Origin: Eubacterium sp.
GTDB taxonomy: Bacteria; Bacillota; Clostridia; Oscillospirales; Acutalibacteraceae
DNA length: 12,551 nt
NCBI GenBank assembly: GCA_017543725.1
Contig: JAFYFO010000153.1
Coordinates: 1 to 12,551 of the forward strand
Direction: 5' to 3'
Of this stretch, positions 11,448 to 12,551 are shown piece by piece. The translations under genes were made by a program, and so were the position numbers. The notes beneath the pieces are model-generated. The model ran no database searches. It was not told the origin of the DNA and was given only the letters and a program-made list of their open reading frames with translations. How positions within the stretch are numbered: position 1 is the first letter of the stretch; each line of letters begins with the position of its first letter.

Positions 11448-12389
11448 ATGCCACTTGTTACAACAAAAGAAATGTTTAAAAAAGCATATGACGGCGGCTA
11501 CGCTATCGGCGCGTTCAATGTTAACAATATGGAAATTGTTCAGGGAATCACCAGAGCGGCTAAAAAACTTGAGGCTCCCGTTATTCTTCAGTGCTCATCA
11601 GGCGCAAGAAAATATGCTTCCCATGATTATCTTGTTGCCATGGTTAAGGCTGCTGCAGAGGAAACAGGTCTTCCGATTGCTCTTCACCTCGACCACGGTC
11701 CTGATTTTGAAACCTGCAAATCCTGCATAGACGGCGGTTTCACTTCAGTTATGATTGACGGCTCTTCACTTCCCTATGAAGAGAATATCAAACTCACAAA
11801 GCAGGTTGTTGAATACGCACACGCACACGGCGTTGTTGTTGAGGGCGAACTCGGAACTCTCGCAGGCGTTGAAGACGATGTTGTTGTTGAAGCAGGAAAC
11901 GAATCATACACAAGACCCGAAGAGGTTTATGATTTTGCAACAAGAACAGGCGTTGACTCACTCGCTATTGCAATCGGAACAAGCCACGGCGCATATAAAT
12001 TCAAGCCCGGTCAGAAACCCCAACTTCGTTTTGATATTCTTGAAGAAGTCGGCAAACAACTTCCCGATTTCCCGATTGTTCTTCACGGCGCAAGTTCCGT
12101 TAACCAGGAACATATCAAAATGATTAACGAATTCGGCGGCTCAATGCCCGACGCTATCGGTATTCCCGAAGATATGCTTCGTCAGGCTGCTTCAATGGCT
12201 GTTTGCAAGGTTAATGTTGACTCGGATATCAGAATCGCAATGACCGCTGCTATAAGAAAGCACTTTGCCGAGAATCCGACCCACTTTGACCCCCGTCAGT
12301 ATCTCACTCCTGCAAGAAATCTCATTGAAGAGGTTGTTGCTCATAAGATAGACGTTGTATTCGGTTCATCAGGACACGCTTTTGACTAA
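11448..12389 (+). CDS. fba: class II fructose-1,6-bisphosphate aldolase
   Basis: This zinc-dependent enzyme splits fructose-1,6-bisphosphate into dihydroxyacetone phosphate and glyceraldehyde-3-phosphate (glycolysis/gluconeogenesis, cytoplasm). Its 313 residues form a TIM barrel. Key residues are D82 (proton transfer) and H83 in LHLDHG, GELG (133-136), H180 in IGTSHGAYKF, H213 in VLHGASS and the phosphate-binding NVDSDIR (256-262). The zinc ligands H83, H180 and H213 are all present. Length and the INEFGGSMPDAIGIPEDML insertion (about 226-244) mark the longer class II subgroup of about 307-315 residues rather than the shorter Bacillus FbaA. The gene is monocistronic, with its own promoter and a strong terminator. 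Codon use looks optimised. Confidence 0.97.
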   Translation: MPLVTTKEMFKKAYDGGYAIGAFNVNNMEIVQGITRAAKKLEAPVILQCSSGARKYASHDYLVAMVKAAAEETGLPIALHLDHGPDFETCKSCIDGGFTSVMIDGSSLPYEENIKLTKQVVEYAHAHGVVVEGELGTLAGVEDDVVVEAGNESYTRPEEVYDFATRTGVDSLAIAIGTSHGAYKFKPGQKPQLRFDILEEVGKQLPDFPIVLHGASSVNQEHIKMINEFGGSMPDAIGIPEDMLRQAASMAVCKVNVDSDIRIAMTAAIRKHFAENPTHFDPRQYLTPARNLIEEVVAHKIDVVFGSSGHAFD

Positions 12390-12390
12390 T

Positions 12391-12420
12391 AAAAATTGCC
12401 TCGTTTGAGGCAATTTTTTA
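12391..12420 (+). terminator. rho-independent terminator of the aldolase gene
   Basis: AAAAATTGCCTC (12391-12402) pairs perfectly with GAGGCAATTTTT (12407-12418) around GTTT, starting one base after the stop codon. Confidence 0.92.
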
Positions 12421-12425
12421 TTAAC

Positions 12426-12473
12426 TAAGAATTGATAGTTATGGGTGTGGGCATCGCCCACTCAAAATTCTTA
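12426..12473. repeat. nested palindrome (REP/MITE-like)
   Basis: The outer arms TAAGAATT (12426-12433) and AATTCTTA (12466-12473) enclose the inner hairpin GTGGGC-ATC-GCCCAC (12447-12461). It carries no coding signal and follows the aldolase terminator directly. Confidence 0.5.
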
Positions 12474-12515
12474 ATCAAAGATTTACAATACAAGTGCAAC
12501 ACCTAAAATAAAAAG

Positions 12516-12544
12516 TGGACTCATAAAGCAACCTATCGTATAAT
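12516..12544 (+). promoter_or_regulatory. promoter-like pair at the window's right edge, possible insertion-element end
   Basis: TGGACT (12516-12521), a 17-base spacer and TATAAT (12539-12544) face out of the window. Together with the preceding AAGTGCAACACCTAAAAT stretch this resembles the non-coding left end of an insertion sequence, but no terminal repeat or transposase is visible. Confidence 0.35.
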
Positions 12545-12551
12545 GGAGTTT

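Noticed and set aside
1..12551. tRNA or rRNA genes
   Set aside because: No cloverleaf with a GTTCRANYC arm and CCA end, and no rRNA-like conserved stretch, was found on either strand by eye.

Overview
This window looks like chromosomal DNA of an endospore-forming, AT-rich member of the Clostridia (Firmicutes), probably an Oscillospiraceae/Ruminococcaceae-type gut anaerobe. The evidence is a SleB-type spore cortex hydrolase, an LTA-synthase-family protein, an FMN riboswitch with a terminator platform ahead of RibU, strong AGGAG-type ribosome binding sites, near-consensus sigma-A promoters and many short hairpin terminators. The taxonomic call is inference from gene content; no rRNA or other marker gene is present.

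Layout, left to right. (1) 1-480: the 3' part of a REP-associated (IS200-like, Y1) transposase with a REP-like palindrome inside its reading frame, followed by a perfect 20-bp inverted repeat and degenerate tandem repeats. (2) 480-1507, minus strand: a small putative membrane protein and a SleB-like cortex hydrolase, translationally coupled. (3) 1508-1849: an AT-rich divergent spacer with DnaA-box-like words in a long inverted repeat. (4) 1850-2704: an OGG1-type 8-oxoguanine DNA glycosylase with a strong bidirectional terminator. (5) 2809-4862, minus strand: a three-gene operon of an ArsR/SmtB zinc-type repressor, a P1B-type metal ATPase reduced to its membrane core, and RsmE. (6) 4923-6912, plus strand, divergent from (5): a cation diffusion facilitator without its cytoplasmic domain, then a membrane-anchored metallophosphoesterase. 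(7) 6918-8747, minus strand: an LTA-synthase/phosphoglycerol-transferase-like enzyme. (8) 8748-9153: a repeat-bearing spacer. (9) 9116-10365, minus strand: a secreted protein with two FnIII-like domains, apparently lacking a canonical start codon. (10) 10466-11350: FMN riboswitch and RibU. (11) 11377-12418: class II fructose-bisphosphate aldolase. (12) 12420-12551: a palindrome and a promoter-like segment that may be the edge of an insertion element.

The most unusual item is the 318-residue P1B-ATPase derivative (3533-4489). It keeps all eight predicted membrane helices and the intramembrane metal-site residues (CPC, a Lys in helix 7, an Asp in helix 8). It has lost the actuator, phosphorylation and nucleotide-binding domains by what look like two clean in-frame excisions. 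It lies directly behind a repressor with a complete alpha-5 zinc site. The neighbouring divergent metal transporter (CDF) is also reduced to its membrane domain. Together they suggest a metal-responsive locus built from membrane cores without their usual cytoplasmic engines or regulatory domains. Everything right of the secreted protein (riboflavin uptake, glycolysis) is ordinary housekeeping.
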